Shown here piece by piece: positions 54,152-63,290 of a stretch of 64,000 bases of DNA. Source of the stretch: Desulfosporosinus fructosivorans. GTDB taxonomy: Bacteria; Bacillota; Desulfitobacteriia; Desulfitobacteriales; Desulfitobacteriaceae. Location of the stretch: NCBI RefSeq assembly GCF_004766045.1, contig NZ_SPQQ01000005.1, positions 62,001 through 126,000 on the forward strand. Direction: 5' to 3'. Position 1 is the stretch's first letter, and every line of letters begins with the position of its first letter. A program made the position numbers and the translations under genes. The notes below the pieces were generated by a model. That model was given only the letters and a program-made list of their open reading frames with translations, searched no databases and was not told the DNA's origin.

Positions 54152-56584
54152 TTGCCAAATCAAAATCTTTTTCCGCCCCAACAAGATGTTATCGAACAAG
54201 GGTTATTAGAGAAAGAAACTCACTGCCTTCTCAATATGGCTACAGGTTCAGGAAAAACCTTTTTAGCCGAAATAGCGATTGAAAAATGTTTGCAAAGAGG
54301 ATTTAGAGCAGTTTATCTAACCCCTCTCAAAGCCTTAGCTGATGAAAAATATACGAGTTGGTTACAACGATTTAAAGGTTACACTGTCGGCCTTTTTACA
54401 GGAGATATTAACCTGTCAAATAAAAGTAAAAAACATAGAAACTATCTGGATTCTCAAATCTATATCATGACTCCGGAACGTCTGGATGCTTGTCTCAGAA
54501 ACTGGCGAACCCATTGGTCCTGGATACCAGAAATTGACTTAGTCGTTATTGATGAATTCCACTTGTTAGGTGATAAAAATCGGGGTCCTCGCCTGGAAGG
54601 CAGTATAACGCGTCTTATGCGTCTTAATCCTTTTGCGAGGATACTTGGACTCTCTGCTACTTTAGCAAATGTTAAGGAGTTAGCCGATTGGTTGCAGGGA
54701 CTCCATTATGTATCGAAGTGGCGACAGATTCCATTGAAAAAGAAGACTGTTAGGTTTTCAAATCCCAAAGATAAGTTCCCATTATTAATTGAAGAAGTTA
54801 CCTCATGTCTTGATCGTGGTGGTAAATCTCTAATATTTGCTAATAGTCGTTCACGAGCTCAAACATTAGCTCAATCCTTTAAAGACATCGGACTCAAAGC
54901 AAAACACCATCATGCTGGGTTAAATCGTGACGAGCGAAAAGAAACAGAAGATGCTTTTCGGTTCGGTGACACTCAAGTACTTGTGGCAACTTCTACGTTA
55001 GAAATGGGTCTAAATCTACCCGCGCGACAAGTGATAGTATATGACTCATATGCTTTCGACGGTATAGGTTTTACAGATTTACCAGTTTGGAGTTATATGC
55101 AAAGAGCCGGTCGTGCAGGACGTCCAGGTTTAGATACTGAAGGTGAAGTAGTACTCTTTCTACCTAAATGGATTGGCAGCATAGATAAGTACATAAATGA
55201 AGAATGCGAGCCTATAAACTCCAGCCTATCAATATCCAAGGCAATGGCCGAGCAAATTCTTGTTGAACTATTTGGGGGCTACTCGAGAACTAGAGAAGAT
55301 CTAATAGAAGGTTTTCTACCCTTAACTCTTTACTATCACCAAAACCCTAATGCGAACATAAACAAAGACATTAATACCCTTTTCTTAGCGGATATGATAA
55401 CCATTGAAAAAGAGGAAGAAGATAACTCACTTAAACAACAGGATATATTGAAACCGACAAAATTAGGCCGACTAGCAGTAAAATTGATGTTTACTCCATC
55501 TTCCGTAAAATTAATAAAAGAACATTATGTTAAAATCGATCAATTTTACTACTTTGATCTACTATTACTTGCGGCATTAACAGAAGACTGCAATCCAATC
55601 CTTAGGGCAAATTACGAAGACCTCGATCCACTAATGGAAATCGTTCTATCAACACCAAGTTGTCTCCTCGATTATTCCCTGGAAAAACTTAAAAAGCTTA
55701 GTGATGAATACCCTTCCACTTTAAGAATTTTGGCTGCTATTAAAATGGCTGCTATTTGTCATTCTCTAGTTAACAATAATTCAAAGACTGAATTAGCACT
55801 ATTATTTGATATTTATGAAGCAGATATTGATATGTTAAAGAATAACGTTGTGCGGTTGTTAGACGGAATGTCAGCAATTTTCAATGCACTTGACCCATCA
55901 GATGAAGACACTGAGGAATCATCTGATGATACTTTAGAAATTTCCTCAAGCCAACTATGCAAGCGCTTATCGTCCATGTTATATTATGAGATTGACTCAG
56001 AAGGTGTATATTTAACCGAAATAGATGGTATTGGGGGAAAGTTGGCTAAAGAATTGATTGGTCATGGTTATTCCACGATTTCTATTGTTGCTCAAAGCCG
56101 TTCAGAAGATCTAGCTAAAATTCCACGTATAGGTACCAAGTTAGCCAAAAAAATCAATGTGAGTGCTCAAGCACTATTAGCAACTGAACAAGATTTTGAG
56201 TACATTGAACAGCGTCTGAGTCCAGTGGTTACTCAAGTAAAACTTCATACTGCTAATATTTGCCCGTATAGGTTAAGAAGGTCTATGGAATTACGTTTAC
56301 GTGGCCATGACGGGAATATGTATTATGTAACTGGGGGTAGTGAGGACCACAGGGTTGTAAGTGGAGCAAATGGATTCATCTGTGATTGTAAGGACTATGA
56401 ACAAGGACAGTCGCACTGTAAGCATGTTCTCACCGTAAAACGGTTCATAGGAGATAAATTAATTTGCAATATGTTGAAAAATATTACGGAAGATAAGAAG
56501 CATTCTTTAAGGGATACCCTTCCAAGCCTCTGGTTTTCAGTGCCAAAGCCAGATCAAGCTTCCAAGGAGGTTACGTATGGATAA
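54152..56584 (+). CDS. Ski2-like helicase 2 with HhH and SWIM zinc finger
   Basis: The 810-residue protein has helicase motifs MATGSGKTFLAE (Walker A, about 30), TPLKALADEKY, TPERLDA, VVIDEFHLLGD (DEFH in place of DEAH), LGLSATLAN, TSTLEMGLNLP and QRAGRAGRPG. Near residues 630-680 two helix-hairpin-helix units are visible (IDGIGGKLAKELIGHG; LAKIPRIGTKLAKKI). At about 750 there is a SWIM zinc finger, CDCKDYEQGQSHCKH. Helicase plus SWIM suggests DNA binding with protein contacts. The TTG start follows AGGGGGCG. The 3' end overlaps the next start by 8 bases, so it is tied to the transglycosylase. Confidence 0.87.
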   Translation: MPNQNLFPPQQDVIEQGLLEKETHCLLNMATGSGKTFLAEIAIEKCLQRGFRAVYLTPLKALADEKYTSWLQRFKGYTVGLFTGDINLSNKSKKHRNYLDSQIYIMTPERLDACLRNWRTHWSWIPEIDLVVIDEFHLLGDKNRGPRLEGSITRLMRLNPFARILGLSATLANVKELADWLQGLHYVSKWRQIPLKKKTVRFSNPKDKFPLLIEEVTSCLDRGGKSLIFANSRSRAQTLAQSFKDIGLKAKHHHAGLNRDERKETEDAFRFGDTQVLVATSTLEMGLNLPARQVIVYDSYAFDGIGFTDLPVWSYMQRAGRAGRPGLDTEGEVVLFLPKWIGSIDKYINEECEPINSSLSISKAMAEQILVELFGGYSRTREDLIEGFLPLTLYYHQNPNANINKDINTLFLADMITIEKEEEDNSLKQQDILKPTKLGRLAVKLMFTPSSVKLIKEHYVKIDQFYYFDLLLLAALTEDCNPILRANYEDLDPLMEIVLSTPSCLLDYSLEKLKKLSDEYPSTLRILAAIKMAAICHSLVNNNSKTELALLFDIYEADIDMLKNNVVRLLDGMSAIFNALDPSDEDTEESSDDTLEISSSQLCKRLSSMLYYEIDSEGVYLTEIDGIGGKLAKELIGHGYSTISIVAQSRSEDLAKIPRIGTKLAKKINVSAQALLATEQDFEYIEQRLSPVVTQVKLHTANICPYRLRRSMELRLRGHDGNMYYVTGGSEDHRVVSGANGFICDCKDYEQGQSHCKHVLTVKRFIGDKLICNMLKNITEDKKHSLRDTLPSLWFSVPKPDQASKEVTYG

Positions 56585-57497
56585 ATATATTTATAAGGAA
56601 AATAACAGTATACGAAAAGGGACTATACAGACATCCCGTGGAACGATAAATACCCCAACTTTCTTTCCTGTCACAACCTTTGGAGACAAGTTTCCACTAG
56701 ATAAACTTGTTCAACCGTATCTCAAACGTCTTTCACAATGTCTTATGGTTAGTTATCACTACGCCAAACAAATGAAAAACCGTCCTAACCTTCCAATGTT
56801 TATCGACTCTGGTGGCTTTGCCAGTCTATTTGAAGGGTCAGAGATTATTGAATACAAAGAATATGCCACCATTCGCACTAAAGATGGTGAAGAAATTCAA
56901 CCATTGGATGTTCTTAAGTTCCAGGAACAGCATGCTGACTTGGGGGCTACTCTGGACTTCATCATTCCGCCTGGATTGGCGGAAGATGAGGCCAAGCGGC
57001 GACAACGATTAACCATCAAAAATGCTCTATACGCCTTAGGGCAGAGACAATCAAAGGATCTATTCTTATATGCCTCACTGCAATGCTGGGATGAAGAATC
57101 GGCACGAATCTCAGCAAAAGAGTACGCTGCAGCTGGGTTCGACGGTATCGCGATTGGTGGGTTAGTACCAAGAATTCGCGATGAAGAATATGTGAAGAGA
57201 ATTGTCAGTGCAGTTCGGGAAGAGGCGCCGTATCTGGCCCTGCATGTATTTGGAATTGGAAAGGTTGAACTCTTGAGAGAGTTGGTTCGCTTAGGCATTG
57301 ACTCAACAGATTCCAGTTCTTACATTCGAAGCGCTATCAATTCTAAAAGTTTCAGCAATAATAAAGCAATATTTTTAAAGAAAAAGATTGCTGGTCCTCA
57401 TTCGCCCCTATTCTCAGCTCTTGGTAATTTATATCAGTTAAATTTGGAAATTGGAGTATTTGGAGATAGCTTTTCTCTCAATCATGAAGGAATTTAA
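56577..57497 (+). CDS. Archaeosine-TGT / DpdA-like transglycosylase
   Basis: The 306-residue protein keeps the tRNA-guanine transglycosylase barrel: MFIDSGGFASL (general base region Asp77), ADLGATLDFIIPP, IAIGGLVPR, HVFGIGK and GIDSTDSSSYIRSA. The last block matches the archaeal TGT nucleophile strand (FDSASY type, Asp245 here) rather than the bacterial FDCV form. The C-terminal zinc-binding CxCxxC and any PUA domain are absent. DpdA, which inserts preQ0 into DNA, is the known relative of this type in bacteria. AAGGAGG stands 6 bases before the ATG, inside the helicase 2 gene. A DNA-modifying role is inferred from class and context. Confidence 0.82.
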   Translation: MDKYIYKENNSIRKGTIQTSRGTINTPTFFPVTTFGDKFPLDKLVQPYLKRLSQCLMVSYHYAKQMKNRPNLPMFIDSGGFASLFEGSEIIEYKEYATIRTKDGEEIQPLDVLKFQEQHADLGATLDFIIPPGLAEDEAKRRQRLTIKNALYALGQRQSKDLFLYASLQCWDEESARISAKEYAAAGFDGIAIGGLVPRIRDEEYVKRIVSAVREEAPYLALHVFGIGKVELLRELVRLGIDSTDSSSYIRSAINSKSFSNNKAIFLKKKIAGPHSPLFSALGNLYQLNLEIGVFGDSFSLNHEGI

Positions 57498-57572
57498 TTG
57501 AAACAACCAGTACTGTCTGTAATCATTAAATAATTAGTTTCGAACTCCGTTGGACGGCATAGGCTTTCAAAT

Positions 57573-57638
57573 ATCAACATGAAACTTTCATTATTTTCAT
57601 GTTGATAACGTTGGCGATAAAGAATTATCCCCAACGTT
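57573..57638. terminator. Twin hairpins between convergent genes
   Basis: ATCAACATGAAA and its exact complement (57573-57606) are followed at once by AACGTTGG..CCAACGTT (57607-57638). They separate the transglycosylase from the opposite-strand 57647 gene. Confidence 0.7.
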
Positions 57639-57646
57639 ATTTCCAG

Positions 57647-59392
57647 TTATTTATGTGTATCAATCCATAGAGATACACTTTCGACCATACTGTCTAATTC
57701 GTCTGGATAATAAATCTCATCCCATCCAGCATCGAACATCATTGCCAGTTTGGGTTCTGGCATTGATCCGAGCAGAGTCCCATCCAGAACTAAAATGTGT
57801 TTAACTTCTCCACTGGGATAGTCCGAAGATAATTGAGCCCAGCGCAACCTTGCGGATATTTCTTTGTGTTTATGTGAAGAGTCATAAGCCGATACAATGA
57901 AAATCAGGACAGATTTTAATCCGTTTGAAATACAGAAATTAAAATCTGTTCTCCCTGCAGATGCGTTTCCTGATGACCCGGCTAGTGGATGGTTAATACC
58001 ACGGGAGGCCTGAATATAATTGTTTGGAATCTTTTTGTTGAGCAATGAATCTAGAACCATGATTTCGAGAACATCAAATTTTTTCATCAGGGTAGTCATT
58101 CGATCTTTTAAGATGAGTTCATGACTCACCTCGGTTAAGTTCCAACCCTTTATCGAAAGGAAGATATATTCAAACAAACGTTTCTTATGTGGTTCGTCTA
58201 TAGATTCAATATTTCCTGAAGCAAAGGATGGCAAAGGAGATATTCCGCCAATATATGGAAGATTCATTTCTTGGGACAATTTCTTAAACCCGTATTTCTT
58301 ACCTTGTGTTAACTGCCTTTTTACAGACATAAAGTAATCAACTACCCATACTCTTTTTGTTGTATATGGTTCAACCCCAAGCGATGCCTTATATAATTGG
58401 TCTGAACTGGACGCATTGATTAGATAATTTAAAAGGTATTGCCTGCGGTCTTGGTCTACAACATCAGAATAGTGATCTATATAATGCCTTAAGGAACTAT
58501 CAGCTGAGTAAACATGTCTCGCAATGACGTTTTTAAATTCCTCATACCATCCTTCGCCCAAGGAGGCTATATCCTTAAGCATAGGGTGAATCTTTACTCC
58601 TATCCTTGCTTTTTCAATTAACCCTTGAGCCTTTAACACCTCAATAACAGCGGTTGAAAGCCCTTTAACTTCTTTTCGGGTTATTGCTTCGATAGTTTCA
58701 TTAAGAATATTGGGGTCTATTTTTAATAGAGTTAACAACCCTAGTTTATAGTAGGTTTCTCTGTTACCTGATAAGGTGATTTTCCCTCTTCTTTTATGTT
58801 TTCTTATACCTTCTCGTTTAACAAAAGCATTCACAAAGTCATCTTCATAATCACAAGCAATAAGTTCTGAAATTTCCTCACCCAATTTATCTATTAACCT
58901 TCTAAATTCACTATTATCGTTATAAAGCGCACGGCAAATGAGAAGAACATTGTCTTTCCCGCTACCAAATTGTTTCACTTTTCCTTTATTACTTACATAA
59001 GCTTGCAATTTAGGTATCGCCACTGAGTTTTGTATTGATAATGCCTGTCCATTACATGTTTTTCTGATTATATTGTCTAATGCGTCATCTGAATTGATAT
59101 TCTTTTCATATAACACATGCACAAATGAACTATTTGGAAAAGCACATTTTACTTCAAAGAAGTCCTCGTTTGCCCGCCAGAATTTCTTATTTGATGCTTC
59201 ATGCGAACCCCAGTGGGTAACACCCACTACAAATTTCGGATCATCCTCCGAAGAATAGGCCAAGTCTTGATCAGCAATTACCCCAGAAAGATTCGGGTCC
59301 CATAAAACAGGTCCCCCTATCTGTTTTTCAATTGCTAGTAAAGTAAAAGCTTCATATATAATACCCTTCTTTTCGCTTTCTTCTCCTGCCAT
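57647..59392 (-). CDS. Large protein of unknown family, paralogue 1 (possible nuclease)
   Basis: From ATG 59392 (MAGEESEKKGIIYEAF) the product has 581 residues, nearly the same length as its neighbour paralogue (580). They share an N-terminal block (here DPKFVVGVTHWGSHEASNKK, then FWRANEDFFEVKCAF) and a C-terminal block (ILVLDGTLLGSMPEP, MMFDAGWDEIYYPDEL). The first has strand-acidic-ExK character, and before the second lies GRTDFNFCISNG; both hint at restriction-enzyme-like PD-(D/E)XK folds, which I cannot prove. A longer frame to 59536 has no binding site, while GGAAGGATTGATGAT supports 59392. It is the last gene of the DUF262-paralogue unit. Confidence 0.6.
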   Translation of the reverse strand: MAGEESEKKGIIYEAFTLLAIEKQIGGPVLWDPNLSGVIADQDLAYSSEDDPKFVVGVTHWGSHEASNKKFWRANEDFFEVKCAFPNSSFVHVLYEKNINSDDALDNIIRKTCNGQALSIQNSVAIPKLQAYVSNKGKVKQFGSGKDNVLLICRALYNDNSEFRRLIDKLGEEISELIACDYEDDFVNAFVKREGIRKHKRRGKITLSGNRETYYKLGLLTLLKIDPNILNETIEAITRKEVKGLSTAVIEVLKAQGLIEKARIGVKIHPMLKDIASLGEGWYEEFKNVIARHVYSADSSLRHYIDHYSDVVDQDRRQYLLNYLINASSSDQLYKASLGVEPYTTKRVWVVDYFMSVKRQLTQGKKYGFKKLSQEMNLPYIGGISPLPSFASGNIESIDEPHKKRLFEYIFLSIKGWNLTEVSHELILKDRMTTLMKKFDVLEIMVLDSLLNKKIPNNYIQASRGINHPLAGSSGNASAGRTDFNFCISNGLKSVLIFIVSAYDSSHKHKEISARLRWAQLSSDYPSGEVKHILVLDGTLLGSMPEPKLAMMFDAGWDEIYYPDELDSMVESVSLWIDTHK

Positions 59393-59656
59393 ATCATCAA
59401 TCCTTCCGAATATAGGAATAATTTTATTAGTCCAACAAACACTGAGTTGCACTGCATTGCATGCGACGATCACTGGCATTTGCAGGGTTTTCACACATGT
59501 GTCTGGTAGGTCTGGATCTTTCCAGGTTCCTGTCAATCGATTCTGTTTAATTTGCTTTACTGTGTTTGCAAACTTTCCGAAAACTGCGAATTAAATACGT
59601 CACCACTAATATTTAAGTTGTTTATTGAAAAGCTAAATTTTTTCGTTAACAGTGGG

Positions 59657-61399
59657 TTACATAATAGCTGCTGCCAAACCCACGAGTTCATCTGCATAGA
59701 AAATCTGATCCCACCCAGACCGGACCAAGGCATCCAAATCCTTTTGTCGCCAGGTCCCATCGAGAACCAATATCAGTTTATTTACACCTGGACGCCTAAC
59801 AAATTGATTTCGTATTGCATCCCAAGAGTATCGCAAGCCGACAGCGCGACCACACAGTTCCTTTTTCTTATGATCACGCCCAGCATCAGAGACAGATTGC
59901 CAGTTGATAAGAGTGTTTTTAACCTTAACAACGGTTGTCTTACCGGCTTGCCCACCCAGTCCGGCTTTCTCAGCAAAGCAGGTACTAATGCCGGTTTTGC
60001 GTGAAGATGCTTTAATAATCCCCGTATGAATCATTATTGCTAATAGTGGGTCAAAACCTCTGTGAGCCAGAAGAGTAGCTTCATACTCCTTCGCTATATA
60101 TTGCGATATTATATCGTCACTTAAACGTGATATCTCTAATGAGCTAACGGTCTTTAGCTGCTCCGCTAAGACATTTGCGACATATTCCTCAGCTATTACG
60201 GGCGGATTAAATGCTGTGTGTCTATTAAAATATTGATTCATAAAACAGCTACACCAAGTTCCAACATCCATGCTCCCAATGTAAGATGATTTGGCATCCA
60301 CATGCCCAGCAAAGGTAGAGTACCCGAAACCTTGGGATCTATTAGTCCTTGCCTTAATCAATGCGCCGATATAATCGAATAACCAAATATTTTGCGGTGC
60401 TAATACTCCCTCCGGAATATCTATGCTTTCTGCAGGATTAGTCAATTGTTTTCTAAGATGTTCCAACATTCCTTCTTTAGTCTGCAATTCCAATAAGTGC
60501 TCTAATACGTATCTTGTGTATTCCTCTAATAAAACAATAGATCTAACCTTGTCTACCTGTTGGAGAAAACCTTGGGTAATGCAATTTCCAGAAACTGCTT
60601 CATATGAGTCCGCCCATGGAGAAGACATAAACCACTCTAAATCGTGATCAACAATATGAAATCCTTTAATAGCGCGATTTAACAAACCTACTTTGTGGGC
60701 CCAAATATAATCTTCTGATTTTATAGACCCCCCATTGATTGCATTGCCTAATAAAATTCGCTTAGTAAAACCCCTGCGCACATAGGTATCCCTTGCCACT
60801 GGCGCCTTTCCTCGTATTCTATCTTTTTCCATTCCCCATAATTGTTCTAGTTCAGGCAGAGTTGATGTGATTGCTTTTCCCAGATCCTCTGTCAATCTTG
60901 ATATGGCACGGTTCAGACCGTCATTATTTCCAACCATTTCTGTAATTACTTCCAACTTCTCCATCATCGCAGTAGGTAAGTTCGCTAAGTGCTGATCGAC
61001 CCAAGCGATGAGTTCTACACCATAGTCCCGATCCCCCACTACCACCTGTCCATCAAAGGCAGCAGCTTGCAATTTCTTTAAGCTTTCCTTGATAATGGAA
61101 TCGAAAGCTATATTGACTACTCGAGGTACTGTTGCCAGACAAGTCTTGGCCTCCACGAGCTCACCCATATTGCGCCAAAACTTCATATCGGAATTTTTCG
61201 CTGATCCACTATGGGTAACCAGAATAACTATTTGAGGATGATTGACATCATCTCCGATGCAGAAATCGGGTTCAATGGTCATACCGGCAGGAGTTTCATT
61301 CCAAAATATCTCACCTAGATTTTCTTGTTCAGTTCTTAATCTATCCAAGGCGACTTTAACTAACGCCTCATAAGTCTTACCTTTGCGTTCACCTGCCAT
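59657..61399 (-). CDS. Large protein of unknown family, paralogue 2 (possible nuclease)
   Basis: The 580-residue protein opens MAGERKGKTYEALVKVALD, like paralogue 1 (MAGE..KKGIIYEAF). Shared blocks are EPDFCIGDDVNHPQ with IVILVTHSGSAKNSDMKFWR and MGELVEAKT near residues 45-95, and LILVLDGTWRQKDLDAL with SGWDQIFYADEL at the end. The rest of the two proteins differs strongly, as if they recognise different things. GGAGGAAGGTTACAAC precedes the ATG, 35 bp after the DUF262 stop. The PDF...VEAK spacing could be a PD-(D/E)XK site; this is a guess from pattern. Function unknown. Confidence 0.6.
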   Translation of the reverse strand: MAGERKGKTYEALVKVALDRLRTEQENLGEIFWNETPAGMTIEPDFCIGDDVNHPQIVILVTHSGSAKNSDMKFWRNMGELVEAKTCLATVPRVVNIAFDSIIKESLKKLQAAAFDGQVVVGDRDYGVELIAWVDQHLANLPTAMMEKLEVITEMVGNNDGLNRAISRLTEDLGKAITSTLPELEQLWGMEKDRIRGKAPVARDTYVRRGFTKRILLGNAINGGSIKSEDYIWAHKVGLLNRAIKGFHIVDHDLEWFMSSPWADSYEAVSGNCITQGFLQQVDKVRSIVLLEEYTRYVLEHLLELQTKEGMLEHLRKQLTNPAESIDIPEGVLAPQNIWLFDYIGALIKARTNRSQGFGYSTFAGHVDAKSSYIGSMDVGTWCSCFMNQYFNRHTAFNPPVIAEEYVANVLAEQLKTVSSLEISRLSDDIISQYIAKEYEATLLAHRGFDPLLAIMIHTGIIKASSRKTGISTCFAEKAGLGGQAGKTTVVKVKNTLINWQSVSDAGRDHKKKELCGRAVGLRYSWDAIRNQFVRRPGVNKLILVLDGTWRQKDLDALVRSGWDQIFYADELVGLAAAIM

Positions 61400-61434
61400 G
61401 TTGTAACCTTCCTCCGACTAAAGTGCGATTATTG

Positions 61435-63192
61435 CTATTTGGTATCAATGACGTCAAAAACGATCCCATCTAATTTATGTCTTAATAGATCCAAAATCAG
61501 CTCAACCCGAAGCTCAATAAACTGGTCTAGAGCATCATCCGGTAATTGCTCTTGCCGTGACCAGTTCAACAAATCGGGTGGAATTAGATGATCGTCTAGT
61601 ATTGTTTGCAGTTTGCTAGAATCGAATTCCTGAAGATAGTGCACAGGATTCTTATCACTAATTTGCAAGTTTGTCATTTGTGTGATGTAGGCAATATTCA
61701 TAAGACTGTTTGAGGTTAGCTTACTGCTCCCTGGGTGTTTATCTATATAATTTGTCGGGAAAATATGATGTAGGTTAGGTTTATCAGTTAACAAATAGTA
61801 GACTTCGGCCAACACATTTCGGTCAGTGTGTTTCCAGTCTTTAGGTTCTTGGTTTGCCATCAAGGCTAAAATTGCACGTGATCTAGCACTACGGGCACTA
61901 TAAGACGCATCGCGTAAAGTGTTTTTATTGATCAGAAACTTGTCAAATGCAAACGCGGTAACTGGTAATGTATTGCGACAAGGTAACAGATTATTTATGT
62001 TAGATTTGAGATCAGTGGTATTGCTAAGTAAATTGGTTTCATGAAAGCTATAATACCAAAAGTACTTTTTCAAAAAGGCATAGTCGGGTTGATTATTCTC
62101 ATAGAAATAGCATACTAAGGTCATATAGAAGTAACGATAGGGAATTAGTTCTGGACCTCTGAAATGCATGTGGTTGTCCAGAAAATCAAATACCTTTTTG
62201 ATTGCCTTTGTCGCTTCCAACCATATTGTCTCCACATACTCGGTCTTAATTTCATTTAGGTACCTATCCGTAATGTTCATAACTCCCGAATCTGGTATGA
62301 ACTCTCTTATGAGTACGGCTAACATGTGCAGAATCGTCAAATCATCTACGCGCTTATATTCTCCAGCAAAACTATTGCGAAACTGGTCAAATTTCTCCCT
62401 CAAATCGAAACCGCTTGTACCGTTTTTTTCTACACGGAATGTCTTTGCTACAACAATGTCAAAAATACTAAGTGGTTTTCCCGATTGGTTAATTCTCTCA
62501 AATATCTGGCATACTTCTCCAACCTGAATACCCTTCAACTCGATAAAAGCCATTCGATAGTTATCCAATACCTCTTTCATTTTGCGTAGTCGAAAGCGAT
62601 GAGGATCCTCATAATCAGCAAATCCGTTTCTAACCAAGTTACCTTCAACTGATCCATATTGATGGTAAACATCACGCAATGGAACAATCAATCCCTGAGC
62701 AAATCGCTTTTTCCGCGGAATATTTCGGAGCAGAGTAGCGTTTTGGTCATCAATCTCGTTCCAGAATACAAACCGTTCTCTATAGCTAGTTTCGTCCAAA
62801 TCTTCCGGGTCGAGTATTGAAAGATCAAAGTACAAAGTAGGGTCAAAAGCTTCCTGCCCCTTGATCTTGCCACCATAAAGTGAAGTCATGAGTGCGGTAG
62901 TACGCTGCTGACCGTCTAATATGTACTGACAATCACCAGATATCATATTATCACTAATAGGATGTCCGCCAATTTGACGGTGACGCTGCAACTGGATATC
63001 AGTCTTCCAAACCAGAATACTTCCCATCGGATAGAATTTATAAATCGTATCCCAGAGTTTTTTTACATGTTCCTTTTCCCACACAACATTTCGCTGAAAC
63101 GTAGGTATCTGATATAAATTCTTCTTCAGATTGTCTAAGTATGTGGATATGCCAAAATCAGTCGGACGTATGCGATCAGTGAATGTCGACAT
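61435..63192 (-). CDS. DUF262 protein with HNH-like (DUF1524-type) C-terminus
   Basis: The 585-residue protein starts with a DUF262 ParB/sulfiredoxin-like domain: IPTFQRNVVWEKEHVKKLWDTI, then YILDGQQRTTAL (DGQQR at residues 93-97), with FERINQSGKPLS further on. Near residue 470 is LHHIFPTNYIDKH followed by NSLMNIAYITQMTN, the pattern of the DUF1524/HNH nuclease. DUF262-DUF1524 proteins include GmrSD, which cuts glucosylated DNA, and SspE, which senses phosphorothioate DNA. Here it probably acts as the modification-dependent effector. It lies first of three minus-strand genes together with the two paralogues. Confidence 0.85.
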   Translation of the reverse strand: MSTFTDRIRPTDFGISTYLDNLKKNLYQIPTFQRNVVWEKEHVKKLWDTIYKFYPMGSILVWKTDIQLQRHRQIGGHPISDNMISGDCQYILDGQQRTTALMTSLYGGKIKGQEAFDPTLYFDLSILDPEDLDETSYRERFVFWNEIDDQNATLLRNIPRKKRFAQGLIVPLRDVYHQYGSVEGNLVRNGFADYEDPHRFRLRKMKEVLDNYRMAFIELKGIQVGEVCQIFERINQSGKPLSIFDIVVAKTFRVEKNGTSGFDLREKFDQFRNSFAGEYKRVDDLTILHMLAVLIREFIPDSGVMNITDRYLNEIKTEYVETIWLEATKAIKKVFDFLDNHMHFRGPELIPYRYFYMTLVCYFYENNQPDYAFLKKYFWYYSFHETNLLSNTTDLKSNINNLLPCRNTLPVTAFAFDKFLINKNTLRDASYSARSARSRAILALMANQEPKDWKHTDRNVLAEVYYLLTDKPNLHHIFPTNYIDKHPGSSKLTSNSLMNIAYITQMTNLQISDKNPVHYLQEFDSSKLQTILDDHLIPPDLLNWSRQEQLPDDALDQFIELRVELILDLLRHKLDGIVFDVIDTK

Positions 63193-63290
63193 CTCTTATT
63201 CTCCGTTCTATCTATGAGTAAAATTCCAAATTTGGGGACTGCACTAATTAGTAGCCCCACTCTCGCCTGAAATTGTCCAGTTAAAGCTTG

